DNA of 48,010 bases from Carex sylvatica. Taxonomy: Eukaryota; Streptophyta; Magnoliopsida; Poales; Cyperaceae. Every line of letters starts with the position of its first letter. The first letter of the stretch is position 1. This document shows, in pieces, positions 12,188-23,695 of this stretch. The position numbers and the translations under genes are program-made. The stretch is taken from assembly GCA_964058845.1 (NCBI GenBank), contig CAXKVR010000297.1, positions 1 through 48,010 on the forward strand, read 5' to 3'. A model generated the notes under the pieces. That model was not told the DNA's origin, ran no database searches, and was given only the letters and a program-made list of their open reading frames with translations.

Positions 12188-12574
12188 TAAGGCTAGGATG
12201 CTATGGGTTGCATAGAGGACTACGGTGCTACGGCTCAATATTCGAGTTTTTTAAATCCTAACGGTCGATCCGAACCGTTCATCTTGTTCTCCATATTAAT
12301 ATGTGTTTGGAGATCAAATTTTACATTTTTTGAAAAAAATTTACTATTTTTTTAGATAGTTAGAAAATCAAATATATGAATGGTAAAAAATAGTAAAAAA
12401 ATTTTAAAAAATGTAAAATTTGGTCTTCAAACACATATTAATATGAAGAACAAGATGAACAATTCGGATCGACCGTTAGGATTTAAAAAACTCGAATATT
12501 GAGCCGTAGCACCGTAGTCCTCTATGCAACCCATAGCAAACTAGCCTTACTCTCTCTCTATATATATATATATT
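12138..12574. mobile_element. Hairpin MITE of the TAAGGCTAG family, bounded by (TA)n(GA)n
   Basis: The left arm reads (TA)n(GA)n then taaggctaggatgctatggg. The right arm reads cccatagcaaactagccttactctctctc(TA)n. The core is 12188-12549 and the two halves are complementary throughout (for example cggtcgatccgaaccgtt against aattcggatcgaccgtt). The insertion is in TA-rich DNA, so the target duplication cannot be separated from the dinucleotide run. The inner arms are related to those of the elements at 10844, 32264 and 32752. Confidence 0.85.
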
Positions 12575-13999
12575 GAGAGTTGAAAAGGAGTTTTTTTATT
12601 AACTTAGTCTAAATGTGTACGTAATAGACGTCGTCAATAATTGTTTTTAAATTGGAATAAATAAATGTACATTGTATAATATCAGGATTGACATTTGAAC
12701 ATTTTATATGTTCATAAAAAAAATAATAGGAGTATTTTAATTTTAGAAAAGTCACGTTTCTATTATCTTTTTTTCCGTTTCTAAAGATATATGCCGGAAA
12801 ATATTACCGCAATAATATATGCACTAATTGCAATTTATTTGTATACATATAATTTTGTTTATTTTCTTTAATATAATTATTTTTTTGGTACTTATGTACT
12901 GTACGTATTAACACCAAGTATATAGCCACATTATTTTACTGTGAGACCATTGTTTATTTATATATTCTTTGTGATAGTTAGCAGCACTTTCATTTTTCTT
13001 TAAAAAACTGTCTTTAGATTTTCTTTTCTTTTTTAGTAAGAAAAATTGTCTTAGAATTATTTTTGTATACATTTGAATTAGGTAATGGGCGTAATGCCAA
13101 CAAATTAACAACTGCATTGACCAAAATATTTCTACAATATTGAGACAACCACTTAACAACCTAAAACTTCCATATGTCTCTTGTAAGGAGAAACCGATGC
13201 ATGTCTTTTTCCTTGAATATAATATGTACATTATGCTTTGAAATTAACGGCTATATAATATTAACCGCTATATAGTTTTATATTATTTAATTATGTTATG
13301 CTTTCAAAAATCATAATTTTTTCAAGTGGTAATTAGCTATTAGGCTACTAGTTTAACTTGTAACAAATTTTGTACTCAAGCATCATTTAGTATTATATAT
13401 GATAAGGAAATTATAAGCTTTCTTTATCATAAAGTTAGAAATTTGTAAATTTGATATAAGGTCAATTGATCGCTCCATTACAGACATAAGATAATGATAT
13501 CATTGGGTTAAGCGCACCAATAAAAAAAAAAACGCTTCAATGAAATCAATTGCTAAAGTATCGATCTCATCTTTGGACAAAAAAAAAAAAAATTTCATAT
13601 ATGTGCGTAAAATATTGACTAGTATGATATGATATCGGTATCATATGTTTGAGTGAAAAAAAGCTCGTAGCTCGTGATTCGATTGAGTTTGATTTGAAAA
13701 AAAAAAAAATTAGTTTGAATCAAATCAAATCAGTTCGGTTTTAAAATGAATCAAATTTAGTTTGATTCGAAATTGATTTGAATTGAATTTAAACTGAGTC
13801 TGACTCGGTTCGAAACTCATTTTTTTTGTTCTAAACTCTGCTTCAATTTCTATCCAGTTCGATTCAAAACTGGTTCAAATCGCACCGAATCAAACTCAAA
13901 CTCTTCTTTTCAAATTGAAACCCTACCTCAATTTCAATCTAGTTCGGTTCAAAAGTAGTTCGAACTCAAACTGGGTTAAGTTCGATTTGTTGCAACACT
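12575..13999. other. AT-rich intergenic DNA with a degenerate GGTTCGAA-type repeat at about 13670-13990
   Basis: The stretch 12908-13231 gives only a chance open frame. From about 13670 to 13990 the sequence is a mosaic of short inverted motifs (agtttgattcg, cggttcgaaac, gttcgattcaaaac, gttcggttcaaaag), as seen in decayed plant transposons. I cannot define ends for it. Confidence 0.5.
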
Positions 14000-14373
14000 A
14001 ATCATTTGACACCAACTTCAAAACTTATTGAATAGATTTCAAACAACTAATTTAAACCGTTCAAACCGATTTACTTTATGAATGATGTGTTTACATGCAA
14101 AAAAAAAAAATCAAGTTATTTTAGTATCAAGTCAAGCGGTCAAAAATGTTGAAAAATAAATGCATTAAAATTAATTTAAAAACTCCCACACTTGACCACT
14201 TGACTTGATACTAAATAAATTCAAAAAATTATAAATTTTACATGTAAACACACAACTAATGTATTAGATTGGTTTGAAAGATTTGAATTCACCGTTTGAA
14301 GTCGATTGATAGATTTTAAAGTTAGTGTTTTATAGACTTAAAGAATACTAATGTTATACTAGCCAAACTCACA
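14000..14373. mobile_element. Decayed MITE copy related to the element at 39002-39408
   Basis: It contains the same arms as the element at 39002: aaaccgttcaaaccgattta near 14056, a caagtcaagcggtcaaa segment near 14130, its inverted counterpart near 14190, and the right end gttatactagccaaactc ending at 14373. The left terminus has diverged and no target duplication is visible. It appears to be an older copy of the same family. Confidence 0.75.
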
Positions 14374-16568
14374 TTGCCTTGGGAGAAACACCGGGCAACT
14401 GAATTACGAACTAATATATAATTATCTCCAATAAACTTATCCTTTTAATATATTTCATAAACTTTTAGATATATATTTCACTATTATTTGTGCACTCTGC
14501 TATATATTGCAAATATACACTTGGCTTATTACAATATATATACTTGTCCAATTTAATTTAAACACAAATGTTAGCAATTATCATGGATTTTGATTAAATC
14601 ATAACATGATCTGACAAATGTCACCTTTTGTCTTGGTTTCTGAACCATCATCTAAATCTTCAAAATGTACACTTAGTTGCAGAATATAAATTGTCTATTA
14701 CAAAATGAATACTTGTTGTCTTTGAACTTCCACATTTATTATTGTCCGAATCAATTTTAAAATACAAATTTAGTTATTTCATAATCTATATTTAATTATT
14801 ATATAATACACATTATTATAAAATGTACACTTACATTTGATTTTTCATTTTTAAAAGCCTGTAAAAAATTATTAAAAATATTTGAAGATAAAGAGTTAGA
14901 AAGTAAGCATTGAACTAATTAATGCGTGTTGCATTAATTAATTTAGATTTGCCACAAAAATGATGTATAAATTGCCTCTTGAAAGTTATATAAAGCGCTT
15001 CCAAAAGTAGACGATTTTGACCTTCTTTCATATGCAATTACCCAATTAGGATAATTAGTTTGATGCGTTATTAAAAAGTTAGATCTGTTGTTATTCTAAA
15101 TGGCAACATTCTCAAGTTAATTAACAATTGGTTCTACCTAAAATTAAGAATCAACATGTAGGTGAGTACTCCTAAATATTTTATATAGAATAAAAAAAGC
15201 CACCATATATAATATATTTGCTATACTTTAAAATAATATAAAAGCATGATAATTGTCCTACAGAAAACACAAAGGAGTTGTGAATAACAACCAATCATAT
15301 CATTAATTAATCAATTAAAAGATTCCCATTCACAAAAAAAAGATGGATTAAGATAGGATAAATTTTAATATCTAGAATGGATTAGTGGCCACAACTTACG
15401 GTATAATAAATCAAAACAAATCTATGTGAACAATAATGGTTGTGAGATGTTTATTTTATAGTTTATACCATTATGGACAATGTTTGTGAGATGCTTATTT
15501 TATAATTTATACCATTATGGACGAAAAAGAGATCCGATACGTAACACTACATGAGAAACCTCATGAAAATAAATAAAAGAAAACCATGTGAGGTTATACC
15601 CAATTTCCGTGACTTACGGATTGGCAAGCGTCACAACTTAACCTACATATATATTATTTGAATAATTAAAAAGAGAGAAGTTGGTGCAACTCCACTAGCT
15701 GGTAGACTTTTTTTAAGTGCTATCTAAGCTGGCTTAAACCAGTCATTCTGGTACATTTCGTGGGGAGTCTGATATTATCCTGGTCAATTGATGCCATGAA
15801 TTCAATTGATATCTTTTATCATAAAATGTAATTTCGAAAAAATAATAATTATTTAAAATGTAGTTATCATGAATTGAATTTGTGCCATGAATTCAATTGG
15901 GTTCTTTTATCATAAATTCAATTATCCCATGAATTAAATTGGGTTCTTTTATCATCAAATGCAATTAAAAAAAAAGTAATTATCATAAATTCAATTGGTT
16001 TTTTTTTTTATCATAAAATGTAATCATGAAAAAATATTAATCTAGAAAATGGATCTTTATAAAGACTGTTAATTAATTAATTTTGTAAGAGGAAATGTTT
16101 TTGACATTTGAAGACTGTTTAAATTTAGTAAATTTGCAAAGTACGTCGAGAAATGAAATCGAAGTGGTGCGTTTGAATGAATTAAGGAATAGCTCGGAAT
16201 AGCTACTAATTCAATATTTTAGAAAAATAGCAGAATAGCACACCAAAAATAACAGTTATTCCTGAGTTAGCGCTATTTCTATTTCACCCAAATGCAGAGA
16301 ATATTTGACATTATGAACGACCTAATGTTAATTGCCTTTTTTAATATTATTTCGATCATATTTCCAATCAATCTGTTTTCACCTCCAACCGAACAGCCAA
16401 CCACTAATGAATGAAATTCAAACCTCAACAAACGAATAATTAATTAACAAACTAAACACAGAAGAAAAAAAATCTACTTTGGTCAAAATCCCCTACAACC
16501 TGTTTTGTATAATTTTTCCTGCAACCATGATCAATCCCGTCAGTATCACGATTTACACCTTCATTCAA
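14374..16568. other. Intergenic DNA with two local tandem duplications; 3' flank of the kinase gene
   Basis: No gene is seen. A 45-bp unit (tgtgagatgtttattttata...) is repeated once at 15440 and 15485. From about 15792 to 16025 a degenerate unit of the form catgaattcaattgggttc...tttatcataaa recurs about four times. At about 16168-16305 the sequences gtgcgtttgaatg and cacccaaatgcag form weak inverted ends around gaatagc/gctatttc motifs, perhaps a PIF-type MITE relic. The last ~70 bases probably include the 3' UTR of the kinase gene. Confidence 0.5.
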
Positions 16569-18932
16569 TCAGTCAGATTGCTCTGTCAAGGACCGAGACA
16601 ACACCGGCTCGGCGCATGCCATCACAGCCCGCTCTAGTGCACACACAACTTCGCTCATGGTAGGCCGATCTCTACCCGCCGGGGCAACACAGTCTGCTGC
16701 CAGGCAACCTACGAAAGCAACTGCTTCAATTTCAGTAGGCGCCGGTGGAGGCAATCGTTTGTCGAGTATGTGATGGATATCATCCGATGTAATAAATGGT
16801 ACCACGATCTCCACAATGTTTCTCGGCGTGGTGCTCTCGCCGCACGCCTGTATTATTGCCTTGCACCCCGATAGCAACTCTAAAAGAACCACCCCAAAGC
16901 TGTACACATCACTCCTATCTGTTAGGTTTTGGAGTCTGTAATACTCCGGATCCATGTAACCGACTGTACCGGCAGTGCGTTCGGGCTCTTGATTTGTTTG
17001 GTCATCATCCTTCAAGCGTAACAAAGAAAGGCCGAAATCCGATACTTTCGCCACCCATGATGCGTCAAGTAATATGTTGGCCGACTTGATGTCCCGGTGA
17101 ATTATTGGCGGCACAGCATATGTGTGAAGATACTCTATTCCACGCGCAGCATCAAGGGCTAGTTTTAACCGGCAATGCCACGTGGCAATCGGTGGAGATG
17201 CTGACTTGGTTTTATGTAGATGCTCATATAAAGTGCCATTCTCCATGAACTCGTAGACCAAGACACGTTCCGAGCGGTCTATACAAAAACCGTACAATCG
17301 AACCAAGTTTTTGTGATTTACTCTTGATAGCAATGCGAGCTCAGAAATGAATGCCGACTCACGGTCATCACGACGGCGAGCTAAGGCTGCTGCACTGGAG
17401 GGTATAGATGATGAATCCACAGCTCGTTTTATCGCAACTTCCCGACCGTCCGGCAGTTTGGCACGATAAACCAACCCGAAGCTGCCTGATCCAATTTTAT
17501 GTGATTCAGAGAAACCATCAGTGACTTCTTGTAGGACTCTCAAGGGAAATTGCTCAACCGTGCTGCTCGGCCCCTTACTAATTAAAGCGCTCAGCCGGCG
17601 TTCAATCATTGGCTGTCGTGGAAGCACCGCAATTGGATCGGTGGGACCGTTGTTTGTTCTGGCGAAAGATGGATCGTCATGTATCCTACCGGAGTCTTGT
17701 CCATCAAGGCGAGGACTTTTTCGATATATCCACATTTTCAAAAAAATTAGCAAAAATGCCATCAAAACTATGAACCCCCCAACACATCCAAGAATTATAT
17801 ACAGCACCTTGTGTGACCCCCTGCTCGTGTCTGAATTGCTAGAAGAAGAAGAAATATTGTAAAACAAATCAACATTGCACGGGTGGCAGATACCAGCCTC
17901 GGCCGTGGCAGAGCAAACATTTCCGGTCCCGGCCCATACCCCACATTTGCAAGTTGAAATTGGTGCACATGGACCGGGCAACACATGTTGAAACACGACC
18001 GCATAACTCGACCCGAGAGCTGTTTTATTACCCCAACAAACCAAGGTATAATTCGCCATTAGAACTCCACAAACAGTGTCCCTCCTCGCTTGGATCGACA
18101 CGAATTGCATACCATCCAGGCCTTCTGGTAAGGTTGAGTTCTCACCAAAGCAAGCCACCGTACCATTACCGCCGAGCAAGCACGTGCGATCCTCCCCTAA
18201 AGCCATGTAACCAATTTCAAATTTTTTTGACAACCAGGTTTCACTAACTTCGGGCGCTCCAATGCCCCAGCAAACCAATTTGCGAGCATCGGAAATTGCA
18301 CAAGCATGGCGGGTGCCGACAGCCAATTTACTATAAGACCCTACCGGCTCTGACCCGGCAACTTTACTTTTGGTATCACCAAAGCAGCGAATACTACCTG
18401 ACCTGGCAACCAACCCGCATACAAAGTCTCCTCCAACTGCCACATCAGTAAAATCGACATCTTGTGGAATGGTTACCTCGGGCCATCTCCAGCACTGGAT
18501 ATGTCCAGTTCCGTTAGATGAGGTTGTAAGACCACACACGTGCGAGTCGCCAGCTGATAGAGCTCTGACTGGTGGGCCTCTGTAGATTCTTTTGGAGCCA
18601 ATATCATATTCATTGGTGAAACTCCACCAGTGCATTGTTGATATGTTCGACATGGCTGTGAGTGTGGGACCCATCGCACAGAGAAACCTGTCACCGGCAG
18701 CAATGGCAGCGTAGGATGCAGAATTGTCTGTCATGTAACTCTCGGCGATGCCTGCTGGAAAGCCGGTGCATGTTAGGTTGTAGGTGAGGTAATTGGACGT
18801 GGTAAAAGCACATATTATGGTTGTGTTGAAGAGGTGAGAGATGGAGACAGTGGAAAGGAAAGGGAGAGAGAGAGATGGAGAAAGTAAGAGTGAGAAGATG
18901 ATAGCTAGTGTAAGGAAAATGGTAGGAGGCAT
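16569..18932 (-). CDS. CRINKLY4-related receptor-like kinase (CCR4-like), intronless, 787 aa
   Basis: This is a membrane receptor kinase of the ACR4/CCR family. Residues 1-22 form a hydrophobic signal peptide. Residues about 40-320 carry RCC1/crinkly-type repeats with recurring patterns such as AVGGDFVCGL, LAVGTRHACAI and CWG, predicting a beta-propeller. A Cys-rich segment follows at 322-352 (six Cys within CAPISTCKCG...CHPC), resembling the TNFR-like motif. The transmembrane helix is at about 376-398, followed by a basic stop (WIYRKS). The kinase domain spans about 474-770: glycine loop GSGSFG at 481-486, Lys502 in VAIK, HRDIKSAN at 612-619, DFG at 632-634, and the GTVGYMDPEYY activation segment. 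All key catalytic residues are present, so it should be active. The single exon agrees with this family. The start is the only Met that gives the signal peptide. In family members with known roles, these kinases act in epidermal and meristem signalling; the ligand here is unknown. Confidence 0.93.
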   Translation of the reverse strand: MPPTIFLTLAIIFSLLLSPSLSLPFLSTVSISHLFNTTIICAFTTSNYLTYNLTCTGFPAGIAESYMTDNSASYAAIAAGDRFLCAMGPTLTAMSNISTMHWWSFTNEYDIGSKRIYRGPPVRALSAGDSHVCGLTTSSNGTGHIQCWRWPEVTIPQDVDFTDVAVGGDFVCGLVARSGSIRCFGDTKSKVAGSEPVGSYSKLAVGTRHACAISDARKLVCWGIGAPEVSETWLSKKFEIGYMALGEDRTCLLGGNGTVACFGENSTLPEGLDGMQFVSIQARRDTVCGVLMANYTLVCWGNKTALGSSYAVVFQHVLPGPCAPISTCKCGVWAGTGNVCSATAEAGICHPCNVDLFYNISSSSSNSDTSRGSHKVLYIILGCVGGFIVLMAFLLIFLKMWIYRKSPRLDGQDSGRIHDDPSFARTNNGPTDPIAVLPRQPMIERRLSALISKGPSSTVEQFPLRVLQEVTDGFSESHKIGSGSFGLVYRAKLPDGREVAIKRAVDSSSIPSSAAALARRRDDRESAFISELALLSRVNHKNLVRLYGFCIDRSERVLVYEFMENGTLYEHLHKTKSASPPIATWHCRLKLALDAARGIEYLHTYAVPPIIHRDIKSANILLDASWVAKVSDFGLSLLRLKDDDQTNQEPERTAGTVGYMDPEYYRLQNLTDRSDVYSFGVVLLELLSGCKAIIQACGESTTPRNIVEIVVPFITSDDIHHILDKRLPPPAPTEIEAVAFVGCLAADCVAPAGRDRPTMSEVVCALERAVMACAEPVLSRSLTEQSD

Positions 18933-19122
18933 TTGTTATGGTGGGGAGAGGTTAAGGAGATAGAGAGTTGCATTGTAGATGTCAAGTTAGAGAAAGAAAG
19001 AGAAATTATTGGAGGGTTGGAAAGGTGGAGATGAGAGGGAAAGAGCTGTTTGAATGGGATACCAATAATGCAAGCACAAGCGGTTGTTTTCCTGTTTTTT
19101 TTGTTTTGATTTTAATGATGTT

Positions 19123-19125
19123 ATA

Positions 19126-19189
<64 letters not shown>
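19123..19189. repeat. (TA)n(TG)n microsatellite upstream of the kinase gene
   Basis: A TA run passes into about 24 TG dinucleotides. It lies roughly 190-260 bp upstream of the kinase start codon, inside the likely promoter or 5' leader, and is expected to vary in length. Confidence 0.95.
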
Positions 19190-19191
<2 letters not shown>

Positions 19192-21720
19192 TGTGCTATT
19201 GGTGCCAACAAAGTTTGTGAAGGCTCCTTGTGTTTATACAATATTAAATTAACATAGTCGAAATAGGTCTATAGTCTTTACCCACTTAAAAACATTGAAT
19301 TTTATATACTTTGTTATATTTTAATAGCAACTTAGCAACCAACTTGGTGTTTTCAAAAAGGAATTGTGCCAGTTCAACTTCATTAATTGACACACCATCT
19401 CCATATATTGCTCGGGTCAGATCACCAGATCAATTATAAAAAAATATCTTTTCTCTTGCTTTTACTATATAATTGGCATGCTTTGTTGAATCCAACATTC
19501 TTTCTTCGTAACCTTTAAAACTATTTTAATTGTACAAATCGAGCAAAAACGTGTGATATATTTTAATAAAATGTTTCAATTGATATTCTCGAGATGCTAA
19601 AAGGTGAGTTCCTCAAAAAAATTTAAAGCATTCAGGTTACAAAATGTTATTTCTTGGAAGCAACCATTTACCAATGGGAACGCCAAAGAAGGAATTGGCC
19701 TTCATTCAACGGTTGATCGATGTTTGGTGCTTCTTTTGAAAAAATAATAATAAATTGTGAGTTGAGGGTGCAATCTGAAAATGAAACAACTTGATGTGTA
19801 GATTATTTTGACAAAATAGGAAGGAAGTCCTTTTTTTTTTTGCTTGAATAGGAAGTCTCTTTTTTTTTTCTTTTTTTTTTTTTGCATATTCCATGCCCGT
19901 AGGCTTATGAATAGGAAGTCTCGAGTCTGTGATTTTTGTGGTAACGGAGTGGTGATGGTGGCCTAACGCGGTATCTCTGTGAGACTGTGACCATGAGTGT
20001 GTACAAATACCGTTGACTTGGGATTATAGCTAGACCTGGTCCAAGATTCTACATGGTCCGATAAGTCCAGTTCACTTTTACTTTTTGAAAATTCAAAATC
20101 CAGTCTGGCAAGTGGCAATGCCTTGCAGCGCAATTCAGATCCACTGCAATATGTTAATGCTAATTAATGGTTTGATTACTTATTGGTCAATGAGCCAAAA
20201 AAAAAAAAAAATACTTATTGGTCAAGTGTTATCAGGAGCAGAAACATTTTATGAGGAAAACTTTTATGACAACAAAATTCAATTAAATTTCAATAAACAT
20301 AATTTTAAATTTTTTTAAGTCATAGGGAATCTATGAAGGAGAGTTTGAAAGGACTGGTAAACTTTGATTAAAATTTCTATACAGGTAGTGACAGGCCAAG
20401 TTCAAATTTACCAGATCATGCTGGTAAATTTAAAGTTGATATGTATGGTGTTGTGCCAGTTCAAAAATGCGACCAGTTTTAGCTTTGAAGCTTCTGGGCT
20501 AAAGATGCTGATGTGTGTGGCTGTAAAATGTCAGTAACAAAGCGTGTGCTCTTGTTCTTGGAACACAATTTGTTTTTTGTTTTTGTTAGCTTTTTAGATT
20601 TTTATATGGTTGTATTTCACTTGGTCAACTTAATGATGTCATGTTGCTTAGATTTTAGTGTTGGACCCTTAATTACGGTACCTGATAGGGACTGGTACGC
20701 AAAAAAAGAATTCCTTCGTTGAGTTTAGCTGATGATGTAAGGATGAGTTGCTGATGAGAGCAGGTTTCTTTTGGTTTAAGGTAAGCTTTTTAATTAGTTT
20801 CACACTTGGTTTTTTCAAAAAAGACTGTTTCAGTTTAATGATATATGTAGAGAATAAAAAAGAAAACACCTTGTTGGATAATGTAGAGAATAATTATTGG
20901 TGTTATAATAATTCCTAAAATGTTTGATTCAGTATTGAACAGTACCATGGACGGTTTCTTTGTTGATGCTGGTCAAAAATAAAAGATTCAGCTGTGTAAT
21001 ACTATGCAGCTAGATAATTATGATAATTGAAGCATTAAAATGTAAAATAAACATCTGGAACAGAAGGTGCTTGCCCAAATGTAATATAGATATAATGACT
21101 GGGGAGGAAAGGAAAAGGGTAAATATATTGATAGAGTAGCTTTCACTTCATACAGCTCACGGACTATAAAGTCAAAGCTGTGCTCCATATGATTTCTGCG
21201 TTGCATGAAACAATAACTGCTCTGTCAATGTCTTTACCAAAGAAAAAGACTTGTCTGATTCCAAATGGAAATCGTTTTCTCCTTTTGTTGGATGATCCAT
21301 AATAAAGAAATAGCTGGCGAAGGTACTAAAGTAACAAAGGTTGAAAATTATACTTAGTTTGCCCGGTCCAAATTAATATAAATCAATTTTTCAACATGGA
21401 AGAATCTTGTATATATCCTTCAAAATCTCGAATTTAAGTAATTTTTCTTCTAAAATTCATAATATCATATTCATCCTTATAAATTGTACAACCTTACAAA
21501 TTTATTCAATTTATTGAGTTTTCTATTAATACTCATTTTAATTTATAAAGTTCCCATTTGATCATTTATTAAAAATTAAAAATATAAGAGAAATGTTAAA
21601 TCTTCTAATTGACCGATTTGTGAGGACAAATAATTTATTTTTCTATTTATGACACATACACAGTCTTTTAATTGCCTACACAAACAGCCTAATTAAAAGA
21701 CTAGTACATCTTTTTATTTA
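19190..21720. other. Intergenic DNA, no gene recognised
   Basis: Poly-T tracts (19831-19882) produce Lys-rich spurious frames on the minus strand. A short perfect-looking palindrome, aaatttaccag / ctggtaaattt, lies near 20404-20431. The stretch 20330-20780 is somewhat less AT-rich and could be an old gene or transposon fragment, but I cannot identify it. Confidence 0.45.
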
Positions 21721-21724
21721 TTTA

Positions 21725-22045
21725 ATAATAACTAAGGTCATGTTTGGTTGTGAAGTAAACTCTCTACTCCATAAAGCCAAACAAGAAGTAAATTTGAAGG
21801 AGTAAGATAGAGTAACATTTGAATTAATCTGAATTAACCGATTAAGTTACTTCATCTCTCTAGGTAGAGTAACTTACTCGTGGTTCCGCAATTAGAGTAA
21901 CACAATGTTATAATTTTCTCTCTCTTCATGAGCTTACTCTACCAAACTCCAATCAATCTCCAATCAAACATAATTATTTTAATCTAACTTAACTTGGAGT
22001 AAGAAATTTAATCTAGATTAACTTTACTCCACAATTGACCTAAAT
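21725..22045. mobile_element. Possible MITE with degenerate ends
   Basis: The left end (taaggtcatgtttggttgtg, then aagtaaa) and right end (ctttactccacaattgaccta) are imperfect inverted repeats. Internal copies of agagtaac/gttactct-like words also alternate in orientation. No target duplication is clear. Confidence 0.4.
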
Positions 22046-22922
22046 TAAGAATTTTATAAATTTAAATGAATTCAATAAATTAAGTAAATTTAAAATGAGA
22101 ATGTAGCAGAATAGTTGCGATAAATGAAACATTAAAATCTAAAATAAACGTCTGGACAAGGCTATCTACGAGCAGCAACGGCCCCCAAGTCGCCACATGT
22201 CGGCCCCGCCTATGGCTTTGTCGCTTTGCTAACTGTTGAGTTAGAACTTTTTAGTTTTTACAGTGATTAGAGGAAAGAAAGGGACTGAACTGATTCCCAT
22301 TGGAAAAACATTTTCTCTTGTTTGGGGTTGACCCATAAAAAAGAAAGAGCAAGCAAATGTGGCAGGTAACAAAAATTGATAACTATACTCGTTTGCACAT
22401 GCCAAATCTATATGAAATATGAATCAATAGTTTAGAGGAAAATTGTATGCAGTCGAGTAAATTATTGAGTCCTCATTCTGTCTTAGAGAATTGAAAAGAA
22501 CTAGGCCCCTGATTACAGCAATATTAAATTGAATAGAGAATATCACCTACAAAGAGAATAAAGACTAATTTACTCAACTAATACAGCTCCAGTAAGAAAT
22601 CAATTCAAAATGTCATATCCTGGGCATTTCAGTTCTTTGATGTGATATGATACTTGTAAAACTTTCAACCTTTGTCAAGTATTAATCTTCGACTGTAACA
22701 AATTTGACACCAGGTTCAACAACCCAACCCAGTGAAGATGCAATAGTGTCACAAAAAGGGACTTAGCATTGTCTGGTCTTAGCTGCATTTAGAGCGATCA
22801 GGTATTTTCAAATCATAGTAAACGCAACTTGGAAGAGTACTGACCTCATTTAGTTTTCTGTCTCTTTTGCATGTAACCTCAAGAAAACAGAGTTTAGCTT
22901 CAACTAACCTACCACGCAATAT
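22046..22922. other. Intergenic DNA, no gene recognised
   Basis: No supportable feature. A phrase taaatgaaacattaaaatctaaaataaacgtctgga near 22120 resembles attgaagcattaaaatgtaaaataaacatctgga near 21027, which shows an old local duplication or shared repeat. Confidence 0.4.
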
Positions 22923-23308
22923 AGAGTAAGGCTAAGGTAATATGCATATTACACAATGGCCCATGCTATGGACATATCACTATTTTTAAAGTCCAAACAG
23001 TCCATCTAACCCGTTCAACATTCTCTTCATATGAAAATATACTTACAAATCAAATTTTGAATTTTTTTTCAGAATTTTTTAACTATTTTTTTAGATAGGT
23101 AGCAAAACACTTGTTTTGAAAATTCTGCACCGTCCAAGATCAGTGATTTTCTACCTATTTAAAAAAAATTGTAAAAGAATACTAAATAGGTAAAATTTGG
23201 TCTGCAAGTCCATTTTCATATGAAGATCATGTTTAAGCTTCAAAAATTGAGATATGGATCCATAACCTAGGCTGATCCATAATAAGCACATTACTGTAGC
23301 CTCACTCC
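22923..23308. mobile_element. Decayed hairpin MITE, TAAGGCTA family
   Basis: The left end agagtaaggctaagg and right end tagcctcactcc are inverted. Inner arms share the family features: aaagtccaaac...tccatctaacccgtt, aaatcaaattttgaattttttt, and their complements taaaatttggtctgcaag. The identity between arms is clearly lower than in the copies at 10844 and 32752, so this is an older insertion. Confidence 0.65.
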
Positions 23309-23695
23309 ACGATATATGTAACAATTTTACCAATAGCTTCTTTTGGTATAACATATTTTTGCACATCTTTTCTGCTACTCTTTTTGTGAGAAAAAAAATT
23401 GGCACAAGAGAACATATATTATCTCATAATATAACCAAACAATCGGTACATTGCCCACTTCATTTATTAAACAAAAATATAATGAAACAAAAAGTTCCTA
23501 GTCAACTTCTCTTTCTGATAAATATGGCCCAACTTTTTTTTTTATTTGCCAGAGGGCCTATACATTAGAGAAGCTTGCCTATCATTTCAACATACAAACT
23601 AATACTGGTTTCATGAACCAGCCATTAAAAAACAACATAAAACCTTCATCTACAACAAACTGTCAAAATTGTGAAGCTAAATCAACTGAGTAAAT

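Noticed and set aside
12908..13231. 107-codon minus-strand ORF
   Set aside because: Ends in low-complexity Lys/Asn codons, has no recognisable motif and no supporting splice or promoter signals.
17521..18585. Plus-strand open frames opposite the kinase gene
   Set aside because: They are antisense shadows of the 787-codon kinase frame and show no family pattern.
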